Below the pieces are notes generated by a model that saw only the letters and a program-made list of their open reading frames with translations, did no database searches and was not told the DNA's origin. A stretch of DNA of 64,000 nt, taken from positions 310,001-374,000 of the forward strand of contig NZ_JAHEAG010000001.1 in the NCBI RefSeq assembly GCF_018596315.1, given 5' to 3'. The position numbers were made by a program, and so were the translations under genes. Position 1 is the first letter of the stretch; the number at the start of each line of letters is the position of its first letter. The DNA is from Bradyrhizobium sp. SRL28. Lineage in GTDB: Bacteria; Pseudomonadota; Alphaproteobacteria; Rhizobiales; Xanthobacteraceae. Shown in pieces: positions 22,802 to 31,880 of this stretch.

Positions 22802-24403
22802 TCAATCGAAGAGGTTGGCAAGGCGTTGTTTCATCTGGTCGGCGACGTAGAGCGCGATCGCCTGGATGGTCGAGGTCGGATTCACGCCGCCTGAGGTGAC
22901 GAACACGCTGCCATCAACGATGAAGAGATTCTTCACGTCATGCGAGCGGCCCCATTCGTTGACCACGGAGCGCGCAGGATCAGTACCCATCCGCGCGGTG
23001 CCGAGCAGATGCCAGCCGCCCCACGGGATCGGATCGTTGATGCAGATGTCGGTCGCGCCAGCGGTTTCCAGAATCTCCCGGCCGCGCGCCAGTCCATGCT
23101 CCATCATCTTCCGGCTGTTTTCGCTGATCGTATAATCGATCTTCGGCGCGGGAATGCCGTGGCTGTCCTTCAGCACGGGATCGAGCGTGACGCGGTTATG
23201 CTCCTCGGGCAGGTCCTCGCAGATCGCGGAGACCGCAAGCCGATGGCCGTTGAGCTTGCGGAACACGCGGTGATGATCCGCCCCCCATGGCAAGATGCCC
23301 TTCTGCTCGCTCGCGACGGCTTCGAACACGGGTCCTGCACCGCGGCCGAACTGGATGCCGTAGCCGCGGACGAAGCCGCGCGAGAGATCAGTATCGTAGA
23401 ACTCCTTGCTCCAGAGGCAGGTCGGCGGCGCCCGGTTGCTGTCGGTCGGCTCCTTCACGAAGCCGTAGATCTGCGCATAGGGATGGAACATCAGGTTCTT
23501 GCCGACCAGGCCGGATGAATTGGCGAGCCCATTTGGGAAGCGGCCGGAGACCGAATTCAAGAGCAGCCGCGGCGTACCGACGCCGTTGCAGGCGATGATG
23601 ACGACTTCGGCAGGCTGAAACTGCTCGACGCCATCCTTGTCATAGTAGACGACGCCCGAGGCCATGCCGTCCTTGTTGGTCAGGATCTCGCGCACGCGGC
23701 AATGGGTTTTGAGCTCGACGCCGGCGCGGATCGCGTGCGGCCAATAGGTGATGTCGGTCGAAGCTTTCGCACCTTGCGCGCAGGCCGGCGTGCAATGGCC
23801 GAGATTGATGCAGCGCGCCCTGCCCTCGTAATCCATCGTCGCGACCGTGGTGTCCGACGGCCACCAGTGCCAGCCGAGCTTGTTCATGGCCTTGCCGATC
23901 AGCGGGCCGGAAAGCCCGAGCGGCTGCGGCGGCATCGGCGGGTGCGTCAGCGGCGACAGCGGATCGCCCGACAGGCCCGAGACGCCCATGATCCGGTCGT
24001 TCTCTTCGAAGAACGGAGTGAGCGCGTCGTAGTCGATCGGCCAATCATCGGCGACGCCGTCGAGCGTCTTCACCTTGAAGTCGGAGGGATGCAGCCGCGG
24101 CCAATGCGCGGTGTACATCACCGTCGAGCCGCCGACGCCGTTGAAGTTCACCACCTTGATCGGCGAGTTGTCGTCGTTAACAGGATAGTCCTCGGGCCGG
24201 CCGCGAATGTTCGGGCTGGTCGACCAGTCGCCATAAAACTTCGCCTCCCAGTCGCGGCCCGTGCTCGGATATTCCGACGGGTTCATCCAGCCGCCCTGGT
24301 CGAGGCAGAGGATATGCATCTTGGTATCGGCCAGGCTCCACGCCACCGCCGCGCCGGATGCGCCGGCGCCGATGATCAGGACGTCAACGGGATCGTGCTT
24401 CAT
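22802..24403 (-). CDS. GMC-family FAD-dependent oxidoreductase
   Basis: A 533-residue flavoprotein. The FAD-binding loop is DVLIIGAGASGAAVAWSLAD at the N-terminus. The GMC block is FNGVGGSTVMYTAHWPRL. The C-terminal GMC_oxred_C region has GWHLLGTARMGTDP, NLFIVDGSVFVTSGGVNPT and the active-site histidine region. A cysteine-rich stretch (RCINLGHCTPACAQGAKAS) is typical of the gluconate/glucoside 3-dehydrogenase branch. It would oxidise an alcohol or sugar and pass electrons on, with the adjacent small subunit. AAGGA precedes ATG 24403. Confidence 0.9.
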   Translation of the reverse strand: MKHDPVDVLIIGAGASGAAVAWSLADTKMHILCLDQGGWMNPSEYPSTGRDWEAKFYGDWSTSPNIRGRPEDYPVNDDNSPIKVVNFNGVGGSTVMYTAHWPRLHPSDFKVKTLDGVADDWPIDYDALTPFFEENDRIMGVSGLSGDPLSPLTHPPMPPQPLGLSGPLIGKAMNKLGWHWWPSDTTVATMDYEGRARCINLGHCTPACAQGAKASTDITYWPHAIRAGVELKTHCRVREILTNKDGMASGVVYYDKDGVEQFQPAEVVIIACNGVGTPRLLLNSVSGRFPNGLANSSGLVGKNLMFHPYAQIYGFVKEPTDSNRAPPTCLWSKEFYDTDLSRGFVRGYGIQFGRGAGPVFEAVASEQKGILPWGADHHRVFRKLNGHRLAVSAICEDLPEEHNRVTLDPVLKDSHGIPAPKIDYTISENSRKMMEHGLARGREILETAGATDICINDPIPWGGWHLLGTARMGTDPARSVVNEWGRSHDVKNLFIVDGSVFVTSGGVNPTSTIQAIALYVADQMKQRLANLFD

Positions 24404-24440
24404 TCTTGTTCCTTGGAGGCTCTTCTTTCACTGCTCCCAC

Positions 24441-24554
24441 CGTCATTGCCTGCGACAAACGCGAAGCGTTTGCGCAAGGGAGCGAAGCGACGAAGCAATC
24501 CATTCTTTCTTTGGCGCGGCAAAGATGGATTGCTTCGCTACGCTCGCAATGACG
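24441..24554. repeat. palindromic repeat, CGTCATTGCGAGC family (long form)
   Basis: CGTCATTGCCTGCGACAAAC on the left, GCTCGCAATGACG on the right, with AAGCAATCCAT and ATGGATTGCTTCG as inner arms. It separates the divergent GMC and monooxygenase genes. Relatives lie at 26585, 31788 and 35556. Confidence 0.8.
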
Positions 24555-24790
24555 GCGGATGGCTCGCGGATATAGCGGAAAGCTCGAGTGGAGCGGTCTG
24601 AGGCCCCTTGCCAATCTTCCCTCCCCTGTTGAGCTCGCCGCTTGACGGGCGATCTGCCCCGTGACGATAGGATCAGATGCGGTCGCGAGTAAAGCCGACC
24701 GGGGCCGGCCAACGGCAAAGCTGCAACCCTGCCACGCGTCCATGCGGGGTTTGTCCACCGGCGCGAGAGCGGATAGCCTTCAGGCAATCC

Positions 24791-26440
24791 TTGAGCCAAT
24801 CCTTGAGCCAATTGGGACCAACCACAAACGCGGGAGCGACGCCGATTCCGGAATTCGACGCCATCATCATCGGCGCGGGCATGTCGGGCCTGTACCAGCT
24901 CTACCGGCTGCGCGAACAGGGTTTTCGCGTGCGCGTATTCGAGGCCGGCACCGATGTCGGTGGCACCTGGTACTGGAACCGCTATCCCGGCGCGCGCTTC
25001 GATTCCGAAAGCTATTCCTACGGCTATTCGTTCTCCAAGGAGTTGCTGCAGGAATGGGAATGGTCGGAGCATTTTGCCGGCCAGCCGGAGACGCTGCGCT
25101 ATCTCAATCATGTCGCTGACAAATTCGACCTGCGCCGCGATATCCAGTTTCGCGCCCGCGTGACGGCGGCGGTTTACGAGGAAGAGACGCAAAGTTGGAC
25201 CATCACGCTCGAAGACGGCAGCCGCTTCGACACGCGTTTCCTGATTACCGCGATCGGGCCCCTCTCGACCCCTACGCTGCCGCGGATCGAGGGACGCGAC
25301 GATTTCAAGGGCGCGTCGTTTCACACCGCGCGATGGCCGAAGGAGCCCGTCGATTTCACCGGCAAGCGCGTCGCCGTGATCGGCACCGGCGCGACCGGCG
25401 TGCAGACCATCCAGACGATTGCGGGACAGGTCGGCCATCTCACCGTGTTCCAGCGCACGCCGAACTGGTGCGCGCCGCTGCACAACGGCAAGATCGATGC
25501 TGAGACGCAAGTGAAGATCAAGGCGGGCTATCCCCAGATGTTTGCCCGCTGCCAGGAGACCTTTGCCTGCTTCCTGCACACGCCGGACCCGCGCGGCGCG
25601 TTCGAGGTTTCGGACGAAGAGCGCGAGGCGTTTTATGAAAAGCTCTATGGCGAGCGCGGCTTCGGCATCTGGCAGGGCAACTTCCGCGACATACTGATCG
25701 ACCGCAAGGCGAATGCGACGATCTCCGATTTTGTCGCGCGCAAGATCCGGCAGCGGGTGAAGAATCAGGCCGTGGCGGAGAAGCTGATTCCAAGGAATCA
25801 CGGGTTTGGTACCCGCCGGCTGCCGCTCGAGACCTTCTATTACGAGGTCTACAACCAGGACAATGTCGAACTGGTCGACATCACGGAAACGCCGATCGAG
25901 TGGATTACGCCCAAGGGAATCAAAACCAGCGACCGGGAATACGCGTTCGACATCATCATCTACGCGACCGGTTTCGACGCCATCACCGGCAGCTTCGACA
26001 AGATCGATTTTCGCGGGGTTGGCGGCGCGCGGCTGAAGGATAAATGGAAAAGCGGACCGGAGACCTATCTCGGCATCATGGTCCATGAATTTCCGAACAT
26101 GCTGATGCTGATGGGGCCGCACACCGCGCTCGGCAATATTCCGCGCAGCATCGAATACAGCGTCGATTGGGTCACGGGTCTCGTTCGTTTCGCGATGGAA
26201 AGGAAGCTGACGCGGCTGGAGGCAACGCCGGAAGGTGTTGCCTCCTGGACCGATCATGTGAAAGCGCTCGGCGTCGGGCTGTTGTCCAACGAGGTCAATT
26301 CCTGGATGACCGGCATCAATTCCAACGTCGAAGGCAAGCAGACCCGCATCGTCGCCCGCTACAGCGGCAGCGCACCGGCGTATCGCGCAAGGTGCGACGA
26401 GGTGGCAGCGAAGGGGTATGAGGAATTGAGGTTTGGGTAG
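24791..26440 (+). CDS. Baeyer-Villiger-type flavin monooxygenase
   Basis: A protein of about 549 residues. It has an FAD site (AIIIGAGMSGLYQLYRLRE), WYWNRYPGARFD, the BVMO fingerprint FKGASFHTARWP, and an NADPH site VAVIGTGATGVQ. The family inserts oxygen next to ketones using NADPH; the substrate is unknown. The start is uncertain. TTG 24791 has AGG six bases upstream and gives a family-like N-terminus; TTG 24803 and 24812 and ATG 24677 are in-frame alternatives. A 12-base tandem duplication (24785-24808) lies across the start region. The gene stands alone between palindromic repeats. Confidence 0.85.
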   Translation: MSQSLSQLGPTTNAGATPIPEFDAIIIGAGMSGLYQLYRLREQGFRVRVFEAGTDVGGTWYWNRYPGARFDSESYSYGYSFSKELLQEWEWSEHFAGQPETLRYLNHVADKFDLRRDIQFRARVTAAVYEEETQSWTITLEDGSRFDTRFLITAIGPLSTPTLPRIEGRDDFKGASFHTARWPKEPVDFTGKRVAVIGTGATGVQTIQTIAGQVGHLTVFQRTPNWCAPLHNGKIDAETQVKIKAGYPQMFARCQETFACFLHTPDPRGAFEVSDEEREAFYEKLYGERGFGIWQGNFRDILIDRKANATISDFVARKIRQRVKNQAVAEKLIPRNHGFGTRRLPLETFYYEVYNQDNVELVDITETPIEWITPKGIKTSDREYAFDIIIYATGFDAITGSFDKIDFRGVGGARLKDKWKSGPETYLGIMVHEFPNMLMLMGPHTALGNIPRSIEYSVDWVTGLVRFAMERKLTRLEATPEGVASWTDHVKALGVGLLSNEVNSWMTGINSNVEGKQTRIVARYSGSAPAYRARCDEVAAKGYEELRFG

Positions 26441-26449
26441 TTCTCTCCT

Positions 26450-26553
26450 GTCGTCGCCCGGCTTGACCGGGCGACCCAGTACGCCGCGGCTTATCGGTTC
26501 GATCATTGGCGTCTCTGGAATACTGGGTAGCCCGGTCAAGCCGGGCGATGACA
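26450..26553. repeat. palindromic repeat, GGGCTTGACCC family
   Basis: GTCGCCCGGCTTGACCGGGC at left mirrors GCCCGGTCAAGCCGGGCGAT at right; CCCAGTA and TACTGGG form the inner arms. It is the first of three different repeats in a row. Confidence 0.75.
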
Positions 26554-26584
26554 GCCGAGTGTGAGTCGTAGGGTGGGCCCCCTC

Positions 26585-26665
26585 CGTCATTGCGAGCGAA
26601 GCGAAGCAATCCATCTTTCCGCGCGCGAGGCGATAATGGATTGCTTCGCTGCGCTCGCAATGACG
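26585..26665. repeat. palindromic repeat, CGTCATTGCGAGC family (short form)
   Basis: CGTCATTGCGAGCGAAGCG and CGCTCGCAATGACG are the outer arms; AAGCAATCCAT and ATGGATTGCTT the inner arms. It is the middle of three consecutive repeats. Confidence 0.8.
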
Positions 26666-26684
26666 TGGAGAGAGCGACGCTGCT

Positions 26685-26777
26685 GTAGGGTGGGCAAAGG
26701 CGCCCTTTCGCCGTGCCCACCGTCTATCCGCGACGATCCCCGTGAATGGTGGGCACGCTTCGCTTTGCCCACCCTAC
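26685..26777. repeat. palindromic repeat, GTAGGGTGGGC family
   Basis: GTAGGGTGGGCAAAGG at left mirrors CTTTGCCCACCCTAC at right; CCGTGCCCACC and GGTGGGCACG form the inner arms. It is the third repeat between two convergent genes; another copy is at 45605. Confidence 0.8.
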
Positions 26778-26799
26778 GACCTTTGGCTACCGCCTTCCG

Positions 26800-29700
26800 C
26801 TACCACGCGTCGATGCACGGCCGCTTCTTCGTCGTGCGGGCTTCCGGCTTCGGCACCGATCGCAAGCCCGCCATGATCCACTGCCGCGTGTCCGCGGGGT
26901 CGATCACTTCGTCGATCTCCAGTACCGAGGCGATCGAGACCGCCTTGCCGTTGGCGTAGAGTTCGGCAACCTTGGCCTGGTAGTAGTCCTCGCGCTCGTC
27001 CGGGTCCTCGATTGCTTCCATCTCCTTGCGGAAGCCGAGCCGCACATAGCCTTCCAGGCCCATGCCGCCGAATTCGCCGGTCGGCCAGGCCACCGTGAAG
27101 AAGGAGGCGTGGAAGCCGCCGCCGATCATGGATTGCGCCCCTAAGCCGTAGCCCTTGCGCAGGACGATGCCGAACAGCGGCACGGTGAGGCTGGCGCCGG
27201 TCACGAACATCCGCGCGACATGGCGCACGATCGCGGTCTTCTCGGCTTCGGGACCGACCATGAAGCCCGGCGTATCGCACAGCGACAGGATCGGAATGTC
27301 GAAGGCATCGCAGAGCTGCATGAAGCGCGCGGCCTTGTCGCCGGCCGGCGCGTCGATCGCGCCCCCGAGGTGCTTTGGATTGTTGGCGATCAGGCCGAAC
27401 GGCTTTCCCTCGATACGGATGAAGGCGGTGATCATGCCGACGCCAAAGTCGCTGCGGATTTCCAGCACCGAGCCTTCGTCCGCGAGAAGATCGATGACGT
27501 TGCGGATGTCGTAGACGCGAAGGCGGTTTTCCGGGATCGCCCGCCGCAACAGGCGTTGGTCGGGCGCCTTCCAGTCGGCCACCGCGCCCTGGAAGTACGA
27601 CAGATATTTTTGCGCAGCGGCGGTCGCTTCGGCCTCGTCCTCGACCAGGATGTCGATGACACCGTTCGGCGACTGGAACGACACCGGCCCCACTTCGGCC
27701 GGATGGTAGACGCCGAGGCCGCCGCCTTCGATCATCGCGGGGCCGCCCATGCCGATCGAGGCGTTCTTTGTCGCGATGATGACATCGCAGCAGCCGAGCA
27801 TCGCGGCGTTGCCGGCGAAGCAATAGCCGGACACGACGCCGATGACCGGCACCAGGCCGGAGAGCTTTGCGAATTGCACGAAGGACGGCCCGTCGAGGCC
27901 GGTCATGCCGAGCCGGTCGGTATCGCCGGGACGCCCGCCGCCACCTTCGGCATAGAACACCAGCGGCAACCGCCATTGCTCAGTCAGACTCAGCATGCGG
28001 TCGATCTTCTTGTGGTTCATGTGGCCCTGGGTGCCGGCCAGCACGGTGTAGTCGTAGGAAATCACCATGCAGCGGGCGGCATCCGCGCCGAACTTGTCTG
28101 CATTCACGGTGGCGACACCGGAGATCAGGCCGTCGGCCGGCGTATTGCGGATGAGATCGTCGACCGTGCGGCGGCGGCGCTGGGCGGCGATAGCGAGCGA
28201 GCCGTATTCGACAAAGGATCCCTCATCGACGAGCTGGGCGATGTTCTCGCGCGCCGTGCGCTGGTTGGTCTTGCGGCGGCGCTCGACTGATCCGGGGCGG
28301 TTTTCATCCAGCGTGATGGCGTGGCGCTCGATCAGTTCAGCCAGATCGGGACGGATATGATCGAGATCGAAATCCTCCTCCTCGGCGAGGTCGTGGGCGT
28401 CGATCTCGGCAGGCTCGAGATAAAGGATCGCCTCGTCCTGCATCAGCGTCACGCCGGCCTCAGCCGCGACCCTCGTCACCCGGCCGCCATGCGGCGCGGT
28501 GACCAGATGCTCCATCTTCATGGATTCCAGTACGGCGATCTGCTGGCCGGGGCGGACGAGATCTCCCTCCTCGACATCGATGGCAACAATCGTGCCCTGC
28601 AACGGCGCCGGGACCGCGACCGAGCCGTCCGGCCCGGTTGCCGATGCCGCGACCGCAAGGGCGAGCGTCTCGTCATCGGCGGCGTTGCCGGTTTCGATCA
28701 GCGCCGTCTCGGCGGTCGCCTTGGCTTCGCCAACGAGATCAGCGACATGGGCCTCGATGAAGCCGGTGCTGACACGGTTCTCGATAAAATCCGGATGCGC
28801 CAAAATCGCCGCCAGGAAGGGAATGTTGGTCGCGACGCCGCCGACCCGGAACTCACGCAGGGTGCGCGAGGCCTTGTGCACCACATCGGTCCAGTTACCG
28901 CCCGGCGAGTGCACGATGACCTTGGCGAGCAGCGAGTCGAAGGCGGTGCTGGTGCGGTAGCCAGAGTAACCGAACGTATCGACGCGAACGCCGGGGCCGG
29001 ACGGCAGGTCGAACAGCGCCAGCGTTCCGCCGGTTGGCTTTGTCCCGCCGGTCTCGTCCATCACCTCCATGTTGACGCGCAGCTGCATCGCATAGCCGCG
29101 CGGTTTTGGGATATAGGCCTGCGCCAGACCGAGCGAACCCAGCGTGGCGCCGGCCGCGACCGCGAGCTGCGACTGCACGAGATCGAGGCCGAGCACCTCC
29201 TCGGTGACGGTATGCTCGACCTGGAGCCGCGGGTTGGCCTCGATGAAGGCGAACGCCTGGTCGCTTGCCTTGTCGTTTATCTTGACGTCGTTATCGACGA
29301 GGAATTCGAAGGTGCCGAGGTTGTCGTAGTTGGCGGCGGCCGCGAGTTCCTTGGCGGCATCGATGATGCGCCCGCGCAAGGCCTCGTTCAGCGACGGGCT
29401 CGGCGCGACCTCGATGAGCTTCTGGTTGCGGCGCTGGATGGTGCATTCGCGCTCCCACAAATGGCTGATCGCGCCGTAGCGGTCGCAGATGATCTGCACC
29501 TCGATGTGGCGGGCGTTGCGGATCAGGCGCTCGACATAGACGCCGTCGCTGCCGAAGGCGGCCATGCTCTCGGACTGGCAGCGCGCATAGGCCTCCTCCA
29601 GCTTGTCGGCGTCGTCGACGATGCGCATGCCGCGGCCCCCGCCGCCGGCGATCGCCTTGATCATGATGGCGCCGCCGGCGCCCAAGGATTCAAGGAAGGC

Positions 29701-30132
29701 CCTTGCCTCTTCCAGGCTGGTCGGCCCGCTGGTGCCCTCGATGACGGGCACGCCGCATTGCTTGGCCAGCGCCTTGGCCTGCGCCTTGTCGCCGAACAGG
29801 TCGAGCGCCTCCGGCGACGGTCCGACAAAGACGATGCTTTCCTCGATGCAGCGCCGCGCGAACGTGGCATTCTCGCTGAGGAAACCATAGCCGGGATGCA
29901 CGGCGTCGCATCCGGTCGTCTTGGCGGCCGATATCACGGCCTCGATGTCGAGATAGGCCCGCGCGCCGCGCCCGGGGATTTCGCAGGCCGCGTCGGCGAC
30001 GCGGACATGCAGCGATTGCGCATCGTCGGCGGAATGGATCGCGACGGTGGCAAGGCCTGCGTCACCCGCCGCGCGGGCAATGCGGATGGCGATCTCGCCG
30101 CGGTTGGCGATCAGCAATTTATGGAAGGACAT
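26800..30132 (-). CDS. single-chain acyl-CoA carboxylase (biotin carboxylase, biotinyl and carboxyltransferase domains)
   Basis: A 1110-residue protein uniting all three parts of a biotin-dependent carboxylase. Residues 1 to about 450 are biotin carboxylase (LIANRGEIAIRIARAAGDAG, the GGGGRGMRIV ATP loop, FIEANPRLQVEH). The biotinyl domain follows with the biotin lysine K539 in LESMKMEH. About 600-1110 form the carboxyltransferase (GGGGRPGDTDRLG, GYCFAGNAAMLGCCD, LCDTPGFMVGPEAE, GGGFHASFF). This layout matches the single-chain long-chain acyl-CoA carboxylase type described in mycobacteria and Rhodopseudomonas. It carboxylates an acyl-CoA; the true substrate is not evident. It lies downstream of an amidohydrolase gene, separated by about 200 bases. 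Confidence 0.92.
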   Translation of the reverse strand: MSFHKLLIANRGEIAIRIARAAGDAGLATVAIHSADDAQSLHVRVADAACEIPGRGARAYLDIEAVISAAKTTGCDAVHPGYGFLSENATFARRCIEESIVFVGPSPEALDLFGDKAQAKALAKQCGVPVIEGTSGPTSLEEARAFLESLGAGGAIMIKAIAGGGGRGMRIVDDADKLEEAYARCQSESMAAFGSDGVYVERLIRNARHIEVQIICDRYGAISHLWERECTIQRRNQKLIEVAPSPSLNEALRGRIIDAAKELAAAANYDNLGTFEFLVDNDVKINDKASDQAFAFIEANPRLQVEHTVTEEVLGLDLVQSQLAVAAGATLGSLGLAQAYIPKPRGYAMQLRVNMEVMDETGGTKPTGGTLALFDLPSGPGVRVDTFGYSGYRTSTAFDSLLAKVIVHSPGGNWTDVVHKASRTLREFRVGGVATNIPFLAAILAHPDFIENRVSTGFIEAHVADLVGEAKATAETALIETGNAADDETLALAVAASATGPDGSVAVPAPLQGTIVAIDVEEGDLVRPGQQIAVLESMKMEHLVTAPHGGRVTRVAAEAGVTLMQDEAILYLEPAEIDAHDLAEEEDFDLDHIRPDLAELIERHAITLDENRPGSVERRRKTNQRTARENIAQLVDEGSFVEYGSLAIAAQRRRRTVDDLIRNTPADGLISGVATVNADKFGADAARCMVISYDYTVLAGTQGHMNHKKIDRMLSLTEQWRLPLVFYAEGGGGRPGDTDRLGMTGLDGPSFVQFAKLSGLVPVIGVVSGYCFAGNAAMLGCCDVIIATKNASIGMGGPAMIEGGGLGVYHPAEVGPVSFQSPNGVIDILVEDEAEATAAAQKYLSYFQGAVADWKAPDQRLLRRAIPENRLRVYDIRNVIDLLADEGSVLEIRSDFGVGMITAFIRIEGKPFGLIANNPKHLGGAIDAPAGDKAARFMQLCDAFDIPILSLCDTPGFMVGPEAEKTAIVRHVARMFVTGASLTVPLFGIVLRKGYGLGAQSMIGGGFHASFFTVAWPTGEFGGMGLEGYVRLGFRKEMEAIEDPDEREDYYQAKVAELYANGKAVSIASVLEIDEVIDPADTRQWIMAGLRSVPKPEARTTKKRPCIDAW

Positions 30133-30286
30133 GAACGGTTCCGGTCAGAGCGAAATGATGCGGCGATCGGCTCACCTCGCCCCGCTTGCTTCCCGTACCC
30201 CAATCAGCAGCGCGATGCGGCCCGCCGGCAGCTTCTTGTTACTGAACATGAAACCTTTGCCGAGATTCTGCGCAAGTGGAATTTCG

Positions 30287-30301
30287 TTCCGCGTTACGGA
30301 A
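30287..30301. promoter_or_regulatory. inverted repeat TTCCG-N5-CGGAA
   Basis: Five-base arms TTCCG and CGGAA separated by CGTTA, about 155 bases upstream of the carboxylase start in its 200-base leader. This could be an operator; there is no independent support. Confidence 0.25.
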
Positions 30302-30331
30302 TTCGCACAGCAAACTGAAGCGCTTAGCGGT

Positions 30332-31774
30332 CTACCGGCAGTCGAGCCGGGCTTCGAACCAGTTCTGCAGCGACGCCGAGAGCGGCGGCCAGGCCCGCTG
30401 GAAGGGCATGAGTTGCCTTGCGTTGGCGCGGTAGATTCCGCGCAACTCGTGCTCGATTGCTGGAAGATCGACACCGGTGCAACGGCCTTCGTTGACGATC
30501 AGCCGGCCATCCACGACCACATCGCGCAACAGCGACGCATTGCCGCGTGCGAACAGAAGATCGATGGGGTCAATCGGCATGATCTGGTCGCGATCGAGCC
30601 GATCGAGATCGATGGTGACGAAATCGGCTGGCGCGCCTGACATGAGCGCTCCCGTTCCAGGCGCACCCGTCGCCTTCCGGCCGTTGGCGATCGCGAGCGC
30701 GAGGAATTCGGAAGTGGTCCACGTGCGCTCGAAGCCGAGGCCGCCGTGCATCATCTGCACCAGCCGCATCTCGCGCAGCACGTCGTCATCCTCGTCGAGC
30801 GCCAGCCCATCGACGCCGACCGCGATGGCGCAGCCGCATTTGTGCGCGGCGGCGATCGGCGCGAGGCCGGAGCGCAAATGAAGATTGGAGGAGAAATTGG
30901 TGACGATGCGTGCGCCGGATGCGGCGATCATCTCGATTTCATCGGGGCGGGCATGGATGCAATGCGCCAATGTCAGCCGCTCCGACAGAAAGCCGATGTC
31001 GCGGAGGTAGCGGACGATGCCACCAGGAAAATGCTGGTCCGCCCAGGCGCGCTGATAGATGGTCTCCAAAAGATGCATGTGGATGCGCCGGCCGGTCTGC
31101 GCGGAGTTTTCCGCGACCGCCTCCAGCAACGGTTTTGAGCACCATTGCACGCCCGCCGGACCAAGCTGCACATCGACCTTGGGACCGGCGATGGCGGCGG
31201 CAATCGCATCCGTCAGCTCGATGTAGGCCTTGGGCGACATCGGCGCGCGGACGAACATCTGTTCGATCGTGCTGCGATCTTCTTTGGACAGCCCAGAGAG
31301 AACCGGTTCCTCATCGCCATACACCACCGGATTCTGGTCGCGGACGGCCAACGCAAAGGCGATGCGGATACCGACGTCGGAAGCCGCGCGCGCGATGGCG
31401 CTGGCTTCTTCGACCAGCGGCATGGTGCCGCTCGGGCGGGTGTAATGGATCATCATCGCCGCGCAGCCGGCGCGCGCCGAACGCGCCAGCGCGGAAGCTG
31501 CGGTCAGGTACGGGTCCACCGGCGTGCCGAGCGCGGAGCGCAGGATCCAGCTTTCCAGGGGCATGCCGAGCGCGCCGAACGAGGATGCGGTCGGGCGCGC
31601 GTGGTCGTGGGCGTTGACGAAGGCCGGAAGCACGAGGCAGCGCGGGCTTGTGGCGGGAGGCGCTGTCTCGGAGATGGAGGTGATGGTTCCGCCATCGTAC
31701 CGCAGCACGACGCTTTCGAGCAGGCCGCGGTCAGCGCCGGAGAACAGGCTGTGTGCGGAAATATCTGTAGCCAC
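30332..31774 (-). CDS. amidohydrolase-superfamily protein (deaminase-like)
   Basis: A 480-residue metal-dependent hydrolase. The HxH metal motif is NAHDHARP near residue 55. Further metal histidines lie in HMHLLET and LTLAHCIH, and the aspartate in VGVDGLALDEDDD. This fits the cytosine deaminase/TRZ-ATZ branch, which deaminates or hydrolyses nitrogen heterocycles. The substrate is unknown. It lies downstream of an ABC transporter on the same strand, separated by a palindromic repeat, and probably belongs to the same catabolic unit as the amidohydrolase at 36262. Confidence 0.85.
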   Translation of the reverse strand: MATDISAHSLFSGADRGLLESVVLRYDGGTITSISETAPPATSPRCLVLPAFVNAHDHARPTASSFGALGMPLESWILRSALGTPVDPYLTAASALARSARAGCAAMMIHYTRPSGTMPLVEEASAIARAASDVGIRIAFALAVRDQNPVVYGDEEPVLSGLSKEDRSTIEQMFVRAPMSPKAYIELTDAIAAAIAGPKVDVQLGPAGVQWCSKPLLEAVAENSAQTGRRIHMHLLETIYQRAWADQHFPGGIVRYLRDIGFLSERLTLAHCIHARPDEIEMIAASGARIVTNFSSNLHLRSGLAPIAAAHKCGCAIAVGVDGLALDEDDDVLREMRLVQMMHGGLGFERTWTTSEFLALAIANGRKATGAPGTGALMSGAPADFVTIDLDRLDRDQIMPIDPIDLLFARGNASLLRDVVVDGRLIVNEGRCTGVDLPAIEHELRGIYRANARQLMPFQRAWPPLSASLQNWFEARLDCR

Positions 31775-31787
31775 GACATGCCCTCCC

Positions 31788-31872
31788 CGTCATTGCGAGC
31801 GCAGCGAAGCAATCCATCGCGCCGCAGAAAGGAAGAATGGATTGCTTCGTCGCTTCGCTCCTCGCAATGACG
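31788..31872. repeat. palindromic repeat, CGTCATTGCGAGC family
   Basis: CGTCATTGCGAGCGCAGCG and CTCGCAATGACG arms with AAGCAATCCAT/ATGGATTGCTT inside. It fills the gap between the transporter binding-protein gene and the amidohydrolase gene. Confidence 0.8.
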
Positions 31873-31880
31873 AGGAAGCG

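Noticed and set aside
24443..26614. A 723-codon open frame on the minus strand
   Set aside because: It is antisense to the monooxygenase gene and crosses two palindromic repeats at its ends. No recognisable domain.
28321..30318. A 665-codon open frame on the plus strand
   Set aside because: It is antisense to the biotin carboxylase half of the carboxylase gene and has no domain resemblance.
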